Part shown: positions 12,970-25,142 of the stretch, piece after piece
Position numbering within the stretch: position 1 is the stretch's first letter
Layout of the letters: each line of letters starts with the position of its first letter
Source: Anaeramoeba flamelloides
Lineage: Eukaryota; Metamonada; Anaeramoebidae
Reading direction: 5' to 3'
Assembly: GCA_027625915.1 (NCBI GenBank)
Contig: JANTQA010000016.1
Location: 1,865,001 to 1,929,000, forward strand
Length of the DNA stretch: 64,000 nt
Position numbers and translations under genes: made by a program
Notes under the pieces: model-generated
Seen by the model: only the letters and a program-made list of their open reading frames with translations
Database searches by the model: none
What the model was told of the DNA's origin: nothing

Positions 12970-13410
12970 ACATAATGCAACACTTTTCGGAGTTGTGGGA
13001 TACCAATTTAATAATCACAGTTTGTGGAATCTCATTATTAATAATCTTTCTATCTGGTTTTAACCCCCCCCCCCTGTTTCAGGAGACGTGTCGTCAAGTA
13101 CCTAGCTTTTTTTTGATTTGAGAAATAAAAAGAAAATTTCAAATATTTTCTTTTTTATTACCCAAAAAAAAAAAACAAATGGTGCTTTTCCAGATTTCGA
13201 AATAATTTAGTACAATTCTTGATTTGACTCAATTTTGCCAAATCCTGAAAAAACAAACCACAGTGGATAATTTTTAATTTGGTCATGCAAATGATCTCAT
13301 CTTTTTTTACTTGTATATTTTAATTATTTTTCTTCTTGTCCTTTTTATTTAGTAAATTTTCTTTGATTACTTCTTTCTCAAAATAAATAAATAAATGAAT
13401 AATTATTAAA
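12970..13410 (+). repeat. Dispersed repeat 'R', interrupted by a palindrome module
   Basis: The first part (GTTGTGGGATACCAATTTAA … AATAATCTTTCTATCTGG) and last part (TATTTTAATTATTTTTCTTC … AAATAAATAAATAAA) match 51545-51800 in order; the last part alone recurs at 60050-60155. About 175 bp that are absent from the 51.5-kb copy sit between them. An 11-C run marks the junction. Confidence 0.6.
13087..13262. repeat. Palindrome family 'P' module inserted in repeat R
   Basis: Starts ACGTGTCGTCAAGTACCTAG, then a TTTGAGAAATAAAAAGAAAAT hairpin and a TTTTCCAGATTTCGAAATAA…CCAAATCCTGAAAA hairpin. The repeat R copy at 51.5 kb lacks it, so this looks like an insertion with definable edges. Confidence 0.55.
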
Positions 13411-13640
13411 ATTTAAATAGTTTTAAAAGATATAAAATATCGCTTTATATCTGTACTTTATATATTTTGAAAATATTTTCTATTAAATTGGAAAAAATTT
13501 ATGTTAGAATCTAAAAAAATATAATTTTATTCAGATAAATTGTAAAATATTTTGAAATATATTTTTTGATATAAGTTTGATTAAAAAAAAGTGTTTAATT
13601 TTTAAAAAAAATAAATTTTATTAAGTTCATTAAAGAAAAT

Positions 13641-13652
13641 AAAAAAAAAAAA
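13641..13652 (-). terminator. RNA polymerase III T-run terminator of the 5S gene
   Basis: Twelve T on the minus strand directly follow the 3' end of the 5S sequence. Confidence 0.85.
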
Positions 13653-13773
13653 GTATTCAGCACGAAGTGTTCGCGAGAGGTTCCCCATCTCACTAACTAG
13701 CTTAGCCCTCAATTCCTTGATCTTCTGGGTTCGGAATGTGTCCAGGATTATTAAATTGGGTATGGCCGAATAC
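13653..13773 (-). rRNA. 5S ribosomal RNA (single dispersed gene)
   Basis: The minus strand reads GTATTCGGCCATACCCAATT at the 5' end and CGCGAACACTTCGTGCTGAATAC-like sequence at the 3' end; the two termini (GTATTCGGC / GCTGAATAC) pair as helix I. Other 5S hallmarks are ACACATTCCGAACCCAGAAG (loop B/helix III) and the internal promoter AGCTAGTTAGTGAGATGGGG. Length 121 nt is usual for eukaryotes. It stands alone between protein genes, not in an rDNA or 5S array as far as the window shows, and is followed by a T run. Confidence 0.95.
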
Positions 13774-14293
13774 ATTTAATAAAAAATGATAGGTTTATGA
13801 AAAAAAATATAAATAATTCGAAATAGTAAAATTTTCTTCATTTAACTTATTTTTTATTTGCATCTTCTACAAAGAAAACAAAAAAATCAGATTTTCTATT
13901 TTGTTAATTGGATAGTCTTTTATTTTCCAAACAATTGAAGAATATTTAATCATAACAAATTTTTTCAGGATCAACCAATTTCTTTTTTATTTGGAGAAAA
14001 TTTTGAATTCCATATAAATTATTTGCTTTTGATCCCAATAAGGATTTATTGGAATGAGTACTTATTTCAATTAATATTCAACCAGAAAAATATTTTATAC
14101 AATTCATTGATTCTATTGATAAAGTTAAAAAAAAAAACATCAAGTTCATTTTGTTTACCACACCTGATACAACCAAGATTTAAATTTTTTTGTTCATATA
14201 TAAAATAGGATGATAAAGTAAAATAATAATAATAACTAAAGATGATTTGTTCAGAATAAATTACACTAGATTGCTGTATTAATTTGGATTATG
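13774..14293. other. Short gap between the 5S gene and the RCC1-BTB 3' end
   Basis: About 520 bases of AT-rich DNA upstream of the 5S gene and downstream of the RCC1-BTB stop. It must carry the 3' end of the RCC1-BTB transcript; I see no other feature. Confidence 0.5.
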
Positions 14294-16276
14294 TTATTTT
14301 TTAATTTGGATTAATTCCAAATTAAGTTTGGATTGTGGATTTAATTGATAATACTCAATTGCATCTGATAGTTCTTTAATAACTAATTTTGGATCATCAT
14401 TCAGAGTTAAAATCAATTCATCAAAATATAAAAATTTAATAAAAATTTTTAACGTATCGAGGGACTTTCCTGAATAATCTTGCACTTTATTGGTATTTTT
14501 TTTTTCATTATTTGTAAAATCAAAGAATCCTCTATATAGCCCACTTCTAGCAAACAAAACGAAATCGTGGACAGGGATTTCTTCATATTCTTCGCCACAC
14601 CTCACCCCCTTTTCTTTGTTTTCTTTCTCATTTGTCTTCTCTTTTCCACCGTTAAATTCATTATCATCATCATCTTTCTTATTTATGTTCTTCTCCCCAC
14701 CTTTTTTATTCGTGTTGCTTTTTAACACTTTGATCGAAAAATTTGCAGAATTTTGATCTTGATAAAGTTTGATTAAAGATCGAGTAATAGTTGAACTCAT
14801 TAAATCGTTCTTTTCGATAAATTGATTAAAAAATAATTGAAAATGGTTTTCTTTGAAATTAGACATTTTGCTTGAATAAATCCAATTTAAAAAATCCAAA
14901 ACTTGGTTTTGATCGAAATTATTCTTTGCTACCCACTTTTTAAAATGGCCTATTGGCTTCCCGGTTCGAATTTCAATCCATGCTTTGTGCACTGGGAAAT
15001 CACAAATTACATCGTCACATAATTGTTTACTTTTAAATAAAAGTGCGAAATCATCATTAATTGATGACAACATATCAGATTCGTTTTTTGAGATCAAATA
15101 AAAAATGTTGTTTGAGTTGAAAAGCTTATAATTTTGAAGATTAATTGATCCATTGCCATTTTCATTATTAATATCAACTTTTTTCGGAATTAGACATTTT
15201 AATTGCTCAGATCTATTTGGAAAGCTTAAAACGCCCCAATAGTAAATCCCGTTGTCTGTGAAAATAAGATTTAACTTTCGATAAATCGTGACATGATACA
15301 CAAAGGTGTTCTTTAAAGATTCAATTTTGGTAAATTCTTTGATTACCCTATTGAGACCATTCGAATCGATTTTACCAGCGCTGTGGAGCTCTCCGCTCTT
15401 GGTTAACAAAAGCGAATGGAATATACCGCCTTTGATGTCCCTAATCTCAGAGGCTAACATCTTTTTTAAGTTGATCGCTCGTGGGGTATAATTAATATTG
15501 ACATCAATGCCAATTGTATTAAAATTCTCAAAGCCCAATTTTGCATAATTATTTTTCCCCGCGCCACAGAGCAAGCCTTTGGAAGTCGTGTACCAAAAAT
15601 GGTTACAACACCTTCCTGAAAAGACTTTGAGTACATTGTCTGCGACTTTTTTTGGGGAATATACATTTTCGCTATAATCTGCATTTGTTCCTGTTGACAA
15701 ACCTGATCCACACGAATAGAGGGAATAGGAAATCTGTTTCTGGTTTTCAGTTTGGGCCTCGATTTTTTCCTTTTTGTTCAGAATTTTTGAACAAAGGAAA
15801 TACGAATTTCCCTCGCCACAAGCAACGTCGTGCACAAACAATTTCTTTTTTTTAAAATAACCCACCAGATAAGGCTTATTTAACTTTGTTCTTTGATACT
15901 TGCCTCTCCCGTTTGCTATTTCATTGATATATTTCTTTTTGTTCCCAAGAATGGAATAGACTTGTCCTTGATCGTCAAGGATTATAATATGATTAGAACC
16001 ACAAGAGATTTTGATAATTTTGTTTTGTGTTAGATTCGGGTAAGCATAGACCTGCTTGGTGATTTTTTTCTTTTTCTTTAAGTCGATTTTCATTTTAACA
16101 TCACTGTAGAGTAAGACTGTGGAGTCCTTCATCAAATAGCAGCTGAAACTGTCTCCTCCAACTACTTGATCAATGCTCTGAAGATCTTCATTAATTGCGG
16201 TTGTTGTGTCTTGAAATTTTAAAGGCTCGATTGTGGTTCGTTTTTTTTTCAGAATAAAAGAGTAATTTGTTTTCAT
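14294..16276 (-). CDS. RCC1-repeat / BTB domain protein
   Basis: Single exon, 660 residues, ATG at 16276. Residues ~35-390 hold worn RCC1 (beta-propeller) repeats: VVGGDSFSCYLMKDS, KISCGSNHIIILDDQGQVYS, DVACGEGNSYFL, VFSGRCCNHFWYTTSKGLLC and IKGGIFHSLLLTKSGELHSA show the GxxHxxxLxxxGxxxxxG rhythm. A first BTB-like region follows (~415-500, DFALLFKSKQLCDDVICDFP). A second BTB (~515-645: FSIKVLKS … IPVHDFVLFARSGLYRGFF … LDTLKIFIKFLYFDEL) is split by a Lys/Asp/Glu-rich insert. Such proteins are common in amoeboid protists and may act as adaptors for cullin ubiquitin ligases or regulate small GTPases; the exact role cannot be read from sequence. The family call is solid, the substrate unknown. 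Confidence 0.88.
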   Translation of the reverse strand: MKTNYSFILKKKRTTIEPLKFQDTTTAINEDLQSIDQVVGGDSFSCYLMKDSTVLLYSDVKMKIDLKKKKKITKQVYAYPNLTQNKIIKISCGSNHIIILDDQGQVYSILGNKKKYINEIANGRGKYQRTKLNKPYLVGYFKKKKLFVHDVACGEGNSYFLCSKILNKKEKIEAQTENQKQISYSLYSCGSGLSTGTNADYSENVYSPKKVADNVLKVFSGRCCNHFWYTTSKGLLCGAGKNNYAKLGFENFNTIGIDVNINYTPRAINLKKMLASEIRDIKGGIFHSLLLTKSGELHSAGKIDSNGLNRVIKEFTKIESLKNTFVYHVTIYRKLNLIFTDNGIYYWGVLSFPNRSEQLKCLIPKKVDINNENGNGSINLQNYKLFNSNNIFYLISKNESDMLSSINDDFALLFKSKQLCDDVICDFPVHKAWIEIRTGKPIGHFKKWVAKNNFDQNQVLDFLNWIYSSKMSNFKENHFQLFFNQFIEKNDLMSSTITRSLIKLYQDQNSANFSIKVLKSNTNKKGGEKNINKKDDDDNEFNGGKEKTNEKENKEKGVRCGEEYEEIPVHDFVLFARSGLYRGFFDFTNNEKKNTNKVQDYSGKSLDTLKIFIKFLYFDELILTLNDDPKLVIKELSDAIEYYQLNPQSKLNLELIQIKK

Positions 16277-16439
16277 TTACTAAAGTGAAAAAACGAAAAA
16301 ATGAATAAACTGACCACAGTATAACTTCTAAAAGTTTACGTCTTGGTGTACAAATGTTATGTGTATACTTGGTTAACTCTGATTCTAAAATAAAAATAGG
16401 TAATTCCCATTTTTTATATAAGGAATAGATATTAAATGA

Positions 16440-16960
16440 TCTAATAAACCTTCAATAAACCAAAATCAAATAAATGTGTTGGTTTCTTAAAGTCTTATTA
16501 TTGAAAAACCGAAATTTCTAAAATAAAGGATCCAAATACAAAATCTTTCTCTAAAAATCGTGTTAATTTTTGAAAATTTTTAATCATTCGGAAAACTAAA
16601 AAGAAAATTATAATATTTACTATTTGTTTCAAAATAAATGGAAAAAAATTTTCATTCAGCTTTCCACAAAAAGTTTCCAAACCAAGCCAACATTTCAACT
16701 TTTAATTTCTTTGAACAAGTAGAAATAATTAATTTCCCTTTTAAGAATTGTGAACTTAGGATGATTTATTTTGGTTTCTGGAATGTGATAATTTTGGAAA
16801 GCTGAATGAAAATTTTGATTTTTTTCTTTTTCAATTAACTGTATGAAAAAAGTTAAACAAAATCAATTTGTAATTTAGCATTTTCATAAAAATATTAAGG
16901 AGATTACCTTTAGGTCTATTATTGAATTTGAACATAGGTATACTATTTAGTCGTAAATTA
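16440..16960 (+). repeat. Dispersed repeat 'C', copy 1
   Basis: Shares with 60345-60960, in the same order, GGTTTCTTAAAGTCTTATTA-like sequence, TAAAATAAATGGAAAAAAAT, TTTTCATTCAGCTTTCC-like sequence and AATTTCCCTTTTA.GAATTG. A third, partial copy is at 27225-27700. Copies are well diverged; no ends defined. Confidence 0.45.
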
Positions 16961-19189
16961 ATTGTTGTATTGGTATAAGAAGAAAAAAAAACACAAAGTT
17001 TTATTTTGAAATTAAGTTTTCATTCTCTGTTAGTTTTTTTTTTATAACAATATAAAATTAAATTCTTGTACCAAAGTAACCCATTTTTATATGAATTTCT
17101 CCAATTGAAACCCAATTCTTCATAATACCCTTTTAAAAACTTTTTAAAAAATTGTCTAATTTTAATATAATTATCTGAATTTAATAAATAGGTTTAAATA
17201 AATTTTAACATAAAATACCACCATTTATCTTAGTTAAGATGATCTTTTATAAACATATTTTCACAATAATTATTTTTGAAATTTTTGGTGTTGATTTTTT
17301 TTTTTATATTTTTTATTATTTTTAGTATTTATTATACTTTAAATCCCACTTTATCAAGCACTTTAAAAATACACAATAAAAAGAGATTAATTTAATTAAT
17401 CTCTCATTGAAGTGGGTTATTAAAGTGCAAGTCCAACTGAATCAGTGTTATTTATAATTTCTCCTAAAATCTATACTAATTCTAAGCACTTCTTTATCAT
17501 TAGTTTTTATTTACATAGGAAAATTAAAATAAAAACTAAAAAAACACAACTTTAATCGTTGTCATAATTGATTATTTATTCTGTTGATAATTGTTTACAG
17601 TCAGATGTACCAAAAGAAAGTAGAATACTTGTAATGATCTGAAGAAAACATTTAGATCCACCTTGGAATTGTATACAAATTCAAAAAAAAAATTTGCACT
17701 TTAAATTAAAAAAAAATAAAAATATGTTTACTATTATACACAATTTACAATTACGTTTATTTTTCAAGACGAATTCTTGTTTAGAAAAGTTTGATCTATT
17801 TTTTTATACTTGTATAAAGTTTAAAAGTAAATATTTTTTTAAATTATTTTAAATCAAAGTATTTTTTTTGATGAAAAAAAATCTGATTTTTAAAAAACGA
17901 AAATGCACAAAAATACACTTTAATATAAAAAAACATGTTTTAAAATAACCAAGTATATAAAAAAAGTCTGTATTCAAAATAAAATATATAATTATTTTAT
18001 ACTTGAAAAAAATATAATTATTGTTAAGTAGGAAAGTCCATATAGTAAAATTATACCTTTACATTAAACATAATATTCTAAGATTGATTTTTTTTTTAAA
18101 TTAGTTAACTATAGCTGTGATATAACCTATAGGATATCTTTACTTCAAAAAATGAAAAATAAAAAAATTATTTAGAAAAAAAATATCAGAAAAAGAGAAA
18201 GAAAATCAAGAAATAGAAGAATTTAAAATAGTATTAAAAAAAAGCAAAAAATTTATTAAGAGTTCTATTTTTTACACCTCCAATACCAAATGGATTGTTA
18301 GCTATTTTGTTTTATGTTAATTATATTGAATTTTTCAAAATACATACAATTTTACTACCCTTTTATTTTATATGTCCCTACGAACCATAAAACACTAAAA
18401 ATGGGAAACTGATCAAATACCTTCCATTAATACAATTAAAAAAACTAAATGAAAAAATTAAAATTAATAAAGTTTCCATTTAACTTTTTCTTGAAAACGT
18501 TTTCTGCCAAAATCATTAAATTCACACTGGAAATTATGTATATTTTTAAATACAATATCTTGCTTTAACCCATTTACTAAAACAAATTCTAAATTATGGG
18601 AATTTTCTTTTCACAAAAGACACTAATTTGGTCTTCAAATGTTTTTTTAGTTTTAAATGGTAAAATTAAAAAAAAGTTAAACTAAAAGGATAAACTCTCT
18701 GGAAAAGCATTCTAATTTAATATATTAACGTATTCTTTGATTTCAAACTTTTCTCAACCCCAATTTTTCAAAACAAAATAAAAAATAAAGTGCACACTAA
18801 TTTCAAAAAATATTCTTGATATTCAAAAGTTGAGAGGGTTTTTATTCTAATAAAAATTATCCCAGTGGTTAATTGAATTAAGTTATAAGCTTAGATTTCG
18901 AAAAATATTAATCAGAAAAAAATAGTGCTTAATTTTATTAAGGACATATATTGTACTTGAAAAAATATATATCATGACAAAAATTTCTTACTAATTCCAA
19001 AAAAAAAAAATCCCGTCACAGTGTAATCACATTTCAGAAGAATCCAAAACCTGACTACCATTTCTCTTCTTCAATAATTACCCACAGATTAAACCGTGTT
19101 TCAGTCAAAGTGCCTCAGCATTTTTTTCAAATCTCAAATATTTTTTATAATTGACCTTTTAAGAACTAATAAAAATAAAGAAGTTTAAT

Positions 19190-19560
19190 ACACACCAAAG
19201 AACAGTTGATAAATCACAATAAAAGTAAAAAACTCAATAAATTTTATTAAAAAATCGAGAAACCTAAATTCTTAGAGAACTCCTTTTAAAAAATCAACAG
19301 TGTTTCATTTTATTCTCCTATTTGAGATCATAATAAAATTCCAATAGAAACCAATAGTATTTCTCTACAATCATTTTTTACTGTTTCAATAACATTAGGA
19401 TAAATACTTTTTTAACAAGTGACTATTGATTTTGCATGAAAAAAAAAATTCAAATATATTAAAGTAAAATGCAAAATGAGAAAAAATGATTTCATTTTTT
19501 GAACTTTTCCAAAATAAATTTTTTCTTCTAATCTCAATTCAATACCTTGAAACATGTAAT
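19190..19560 (+). repeat. Dispersed repeat 'D', copy 1
   Basis: Matches 62900-63270 in order: TTTTATTAAAAAATCGAGAA, AATAGAAACCAATAGTATTT, CTACAATCATTTTTTACTG, GTGACTATTGATTTT and AATAAATTTTTTCTTCTAAT. Non-coding and diverged. Confidence 0.45.
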
Positions 19561-19953
19561 TTACTCATTAAAACTGTGCCTCTTTGATTGGAAAATGGTT
19601 TGCAACGGAATGGTTGAATATTTTTCTTTTTTTCTACTTTTTAATGAAAAAAAAAAAAATAAAAATAAAAATAAAATCCCATATGAATGGATAAAAAAAA
19701 TATTCTTAAAGATAAATAAATCAAAGTAGCAAATTTTTATTTTTTAATCAAAAAAGTATTGGAATAAAATTAAAGAAATATTTTGAGGTTAAATAATAAT
19801 ATGACGATAAAGGTTTGAAATATTTGTGTATTTTTCTTAAAAAAACTTGAACTGATCATAAATTAAAAAGGTTTATGGAAAAAATAAAAAAGAAAAGAAA
19901 AAAATGAAAAATGAATGGTTATTACTAAAAAAACAAAGCAAGGCAAAAAAAAA

Positions 19954-22900
19954 TTAATATAAGGATCTAACTTTTCTTAAATGATTCATCCAATTTTCTT
20001 GTTCAACTGATTTATCACAAATAAAGATATGGTTTGAATCATCATTTTTCGAAGTAAGGATGAAAGAATTTTTTTTTTTAAATTGGTCTGCTCTCGAAAT
20101 TTTGGTATTCTCTGTGATAAAGATAATTGATAATCTGCCTTCATCTGTATTATATGGCTTTTTAAAAATAGCAAGGTAATTTTGTTTTAAAACAGCCATT
20201 CTTTTTTTCCATTTCGTAACTTTATTATTGCCCTCTTGGAAACCATATGAAAGTAAAGCTTGCATGTCGGGTTTTCTTTCAGACAGTTCTTTCCATTTTT
20301 TGGCAAGATAATTTTTGGACAAGTCTTTGTCAATTTTTCCGGTTTTATGCAACTCTTCCATTCTTTTCGTTTCTTCTAAGGATTGCTGTTCAAATTTTTG
20401 TTTTTCAACTTGCATTTTTTTAATCATTTGTAATTTCGGAAAGATTTTTTCAATGGACTCAAAGGATTGTAATAATTCTTGAAGTACTAAATTTAATTTG
20501 AGAACCTTTTGACTGGAGTGGATGGTTCTTAAAATTCCGTTTTTTGTATTATTCGTTTGCTTATTATTATTACCCTTGTGGAAGGAAATTAAAATGTTTC
20601 TAAAAGATTTCACAAATTGCTCCTGGGTTAATAATTTCCCAGTATTGCCGCCACTTCTACTAGTGGTGTTGTTGTTATCATTTACCGTAGCAAAAGAAGA
20701 AGAATTATTTTTTTTTAATAATTCAATTGTACATACGCCGTCCAATGGCGTATTTAGATCAATTTCATTACTCTCAATAAATGGTACGTATAAATCTGTT
20801 TCTTTAATTCCTTCAATAGAGGCCAATTTAAACAAAAAGTCTTTACGATCAATAAATCGGTTTCGAATATCTTCATTAATGGGCCTCATATGCAACCTAT
20901 TGGAAGAAAAGGTGATCCCGTTTGATAATGCCTGCACAACCGTTGATAATAATAATAACCCCCTGTTCGCATTCTTTGGTGGGAAATCCTTTATTAGGCC
21001 AAATCTTTTGGGTGAAACGATTGAGGGGCAAATAAATCTTAAAAAAATGAATCCACCAATACTAGAAACAACGTTATCCGGGAATTTCTTTTCAATTTCC
21101 GTTTTTAATAAATTTGCAATAATTCTAAAACCCTTTGGCGCCAAATCGACCTTTTCAAAAACGGAATCTAAAATTCTATTGAAAAAACTTTTTAAATTTT
21201 GCATATTTTGCTTTAAATCAACTTTTTCTAATTCTTCTTCAAAAAATTTATTTGGATCCACTTCAAAATCTAGGTTTGAATTACAAAGCTCTGTTAAAAT
21301 ATCAGATAAAATGGCATACAAATAATCCATACCATGAACAAGTGCATACCTTGTGATCATTTTTGTTGCAACATCATTTGATCGAAATAATGTTCCTGCA
21401 GAGATGGTATGGTGGATCTCTTGAACAATTGCAGTTTTAATAAACGGCAAAATTAATCCAAAGGATTCTGCAAAGTTATACAAATCAATGGCAATTATTG
21501 CAATGGAATCACGGCAATTATTTGGATCAATTATAGCTACAATGAATTGAATATCATCGTCATTTAAAAAGTCAATTAAATATGGCCGGCAATATTCAAA
21601 AATATCATCGAATAAATGCGTATTAACGTCTGGGTTATTATAGTCAGCTAACGCCTTTTCTACGAGCTCCGTTTGATCTTCGGTTAAAATATTTAATAGC
21701 ATGTTTCTCAATGTTTCTCCGAAGGCTTCTTTTTTTGTATCTTCTAAAATAGTTTCGCTAATCTATTAATCAGTAATTTTAAAAATTTTGTTAATTGTTT
21801 TGAATTTAGAATTAGACAATATATCTTTTAGCATTATCTGGATATTAAAAATTATTTTTAAAAAATATATGATGAAAAAAAGATAAAATGAAGACAATAA
21901 AAAGTGAAAAGAATATTTTTTTTCTTTTTTCTCTTGAAATAAGGTTGGTTTAATCTACAATAAAATCCATGTAATCAGTTGCTTCATAAATTTTAAACAG
22001 TTTTTTCTTTTTTGAATTAATTTTTATTTGATTTTCAATTTTTTTTTTTTAATTTTTGGTTTTTTTTAATATTTCAGCCTTTATTGTATCATGAAATAAA
22101 CATGAAATCATTTCTGATAAGATCAGACAATCAAATTTCAAATATCAGTAAAAAAGGATAAAACAAGTTGAGGAATTATTTTCTCACAACAAAGCTGCAA
22201 AATTTTTAAAAAATATTTTATTGATGACTTTCTTTAATTACAAATTTTGTATATGTCTAAGTGTCAAAAAATTCAAATTCAACTAGGAAACCCCAAAATT
22301 GAAAATTGTTTTCATAGATCAAATTTTTTTTTATCCATTTTTTATGAAAAAAAAAAAACCTTTAAATTGATTTTATTTCTCACATTATAAAAAGTTTTTA
22401 TAATTTTTTTATTGATTATTGTTATCGCTATTTTACACAATAAACTCAATTTATTGCCAGGAATAATAATGTGAAGATTTTTTTTTTCTTTTTTAATAGT
22501 CCTTTTGTATAAACAAAAAAAATTGTTTTATTGAACCAATTGAAAAAATAAATTGCTTTAAGAAGGGTAGTTATAACTATTAAAGTTTTAAAGTCATTTG
22601 CAAAATTCACAAAGAAATTGGGTTTTTGTTCTAATATAAATTTGTTTTTTTCATAATAACATTTTATAAAAGATATTTGTGAATTAGGTAATTTAATCCT
22701 AAAAATTCAAAATCATTTATTTTATTTGCCAAATGTGATTTAAAGTGTTATAATTAATTCTTGTGTATAAAGTCAAATTATTTGTTAAAAAAATTTTTCA
22801 AAATTGAAAATTTTTTACCAATTTTTTTTCATTTTTTGAAAACCAGAAAACAACTTTTTACAAACTTTAAAGAATAAAAATTTTTAATGGCTTAATAGAT

Positions 22901-25097
22901 ATCAATTTACTTGAAAAACTTTAATTAAACTTCTATCAAGTGTCAATTTATTAAATCACCTATATCCACAATTATTTTTATTGGCTGAGATTTTAAAATG
23001 AAATATTAATCAAAGAAAATAAAACCAAAATAAACAATTTTCTTTCAAAATCAATACTTTCCAACATAAAACCAAAAATATGTCACATCATTTTCAAGAA
23101 TTAACTTAATTGTTAAACAAAATAATAGGTTACTTTTTTTGGTTTTCTCTTGGAAATATGAGAAATTTTGGATTCAAAAAATAGGCTCAGATTAGTAAGT
23201 TGTCTAAACGATGTTGACTCATCCATTTCATAAGCCAAAACACAAATTACAAAAAAAAATATTTTAGAAGATCAACAGTTTTCATTTTTTTTAAAAATAC
23301 TAGTCCCAAAAGATCTTTTATTCTTAAAAGCATAGTACAAATAAAAAATTCAATTTTTTTTTTTCAAGAGAGGAAGAAGTAAAAGAACAAAACAATTAAG
23401 AAGGGAATTCAACCATTTTCCAGTCAAAGAGGTCCAGTTGTATAAAGGAATTACATGTGTTTAAAGGGTTTGAATTTAATATTGAAATGAAAAAATTTAT
23501 TTTGCAAATTCCAAAATTGAAATAATTTTTGAAATTTTACTTTTTTTTTTTTTGAACCTAATTCATTTGTAAATTTATTTTTGTATTACAAGATCTATAG
23601 ATCCACTAGTAAAAAATGTGTTATTTCAATGTTATTGTTAAAGTAAAAATGATTGTAGAGAAATTTATATTGATTTTGATTGGGATTTTATTTGTTGAAC
23701 TTCAATTAGAGGATCAGAATGAACCTTGTTATTTTTCTCAATGGGTATTACCTTTTTCAAATAGAGACCACAAATACCTACACACTTCGTTTGGGGGCTT
23801 GGTTTCTAAAAGAAAGGTATGGAAAATGAAGTGAAAAATGTTTCATATTTATTATTCGAATACCAGTAGAAGTTCAAAACGAACATCGTTGTTTTTCTCA
23901 ATAGGTCCCTAAGAATTTGAGTTTTTCAATTTTTTAGAAAATCTATTGGTATATTAGTTTTTTTTCATATTGGTATCAACTATTCTTTGATGTGTATTAT
24001 TCTACTTATTTCTTATTTGTTCTTCAAAGGTCAATTATTAAAAATAATTGATATTTTAAAAAAATGTTTTTTTTTGGATTCCCTTTGACTGAAACAAAGT
24101 TTATTACAAATAAAAGATTTGAACAAAATAATTAAGCATTTTAAAAAATTAATTTTTATAAAAAATAATATCAATAAGATGAATCAATTCTAGATTATTT
24201 GTTGCTGTTCGATTTTATTTCATTGAAAGAATGGTTGAATTCGTGAAAAAATAATAATATTCAGAAAAAATAATTTTTTCATTGATATAATTATTTTTCC
24301 AAAAAATTATAATTCAAGATCGTTTTTTTTAATCCAAAAAATAATAATAGAAATAAGAATAAGAATAAAAATAATAAGAAGAGTTTTTTACCTTTTTATA
24401 ATCTTCGCATCCTAAAAATTGAAGTAATTCTTCAATTGCCTCTTGAATTTTTTTAAAATCACAATAATTTCCAATAAATCCATTTAAAATTTCAATTATA
24501 TCATATACCAAACTTGAAGCTAATTCGTTTTCAATTTCAATATAATTCAATGGTACAAATACATCATGAATTAAAGCTTGACTTAATTTCATTTTGTAAG
24601 ATTTTACAAATAAAAAATAATGAAATAAACTCCTATAAAATATTAAATTCAAAAAAGAAATGTAAAAAAAAAGGAAAGGATTCGAAAGGAAAAAAAAAAA
24701 AAAAGGAAAGAAAAGAAAAAAAAATTGATTGCTTTTTTAATATCGACTTTATAACACTAATATAAAATAATATAAAGCAAAAAGAAATAAGATAAGACAG
24801 TAATAATATTAAAAAAAAAAGAAAGAAATACTTCATCGAATATTTTGCTTCAAGATTATTATAATCAAAAATATTTTTTTCCTCAAACATTTTAATCATA
24901 TCATTCATACAATCAGTAACACCTTGTAAATCATCAATATCTATTGATTGCATTTTAAATTTAATAGTATTCTTAATTGTATCAGTAAGACCTGTAACAT
25001 TGTGTTTATTTAACAATGAAAATATTTGATTAACTAAATGATCTTCATTTGGTTTTGGGTGCTATTGTATTGAATTTATCCAATAAAGAAAGGATAG

Positions 25098-25142
<45 letters not shown>

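Larger units (their letters stand above)
9955..13640. other. 3.7-kb gap filled with decayed repeats
   Basis: Contains element A1 (10233-11006), a mosaic palindrome cluster (12320-12780) and repeat R (12970-13410) with a further palindrome module inside it. The short frames at 11559-11759 and 12170-12763 fall in repeat or homopolymer DNA and show no family motif. No gene is seen. Confidence 0.5.
16277..19953. other. 3.7-kb AT-rich gap with two dispersed repeats
   Basis: Upstream of the RCC1-BTB gene and downstream of the RasGAP gene. Contains repeat C (16440-16960) and repeat D (19190-19560). The 17330-17440 stretch has a short inverted pair (ATCCCACTTTATCAAGCAC / GAAGTGGGTTATTAAAGTGC). No coding frame stands out. 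Confidence 0.5.

Noticed and set aside
14940-14990. CCCGGTTCGAATTTCAATCC as a tRNA T-arm
   Set aside because: No acceptor, D or anticodon arm around it and it is inside the RCC1-BTB coding exon.
20522-21325. 267-codon plus-strand frame
   Set aside because: It lies opposite the RasGAP domain, whose conserved motifs are all on the minus strand; no family resemblance of its own.
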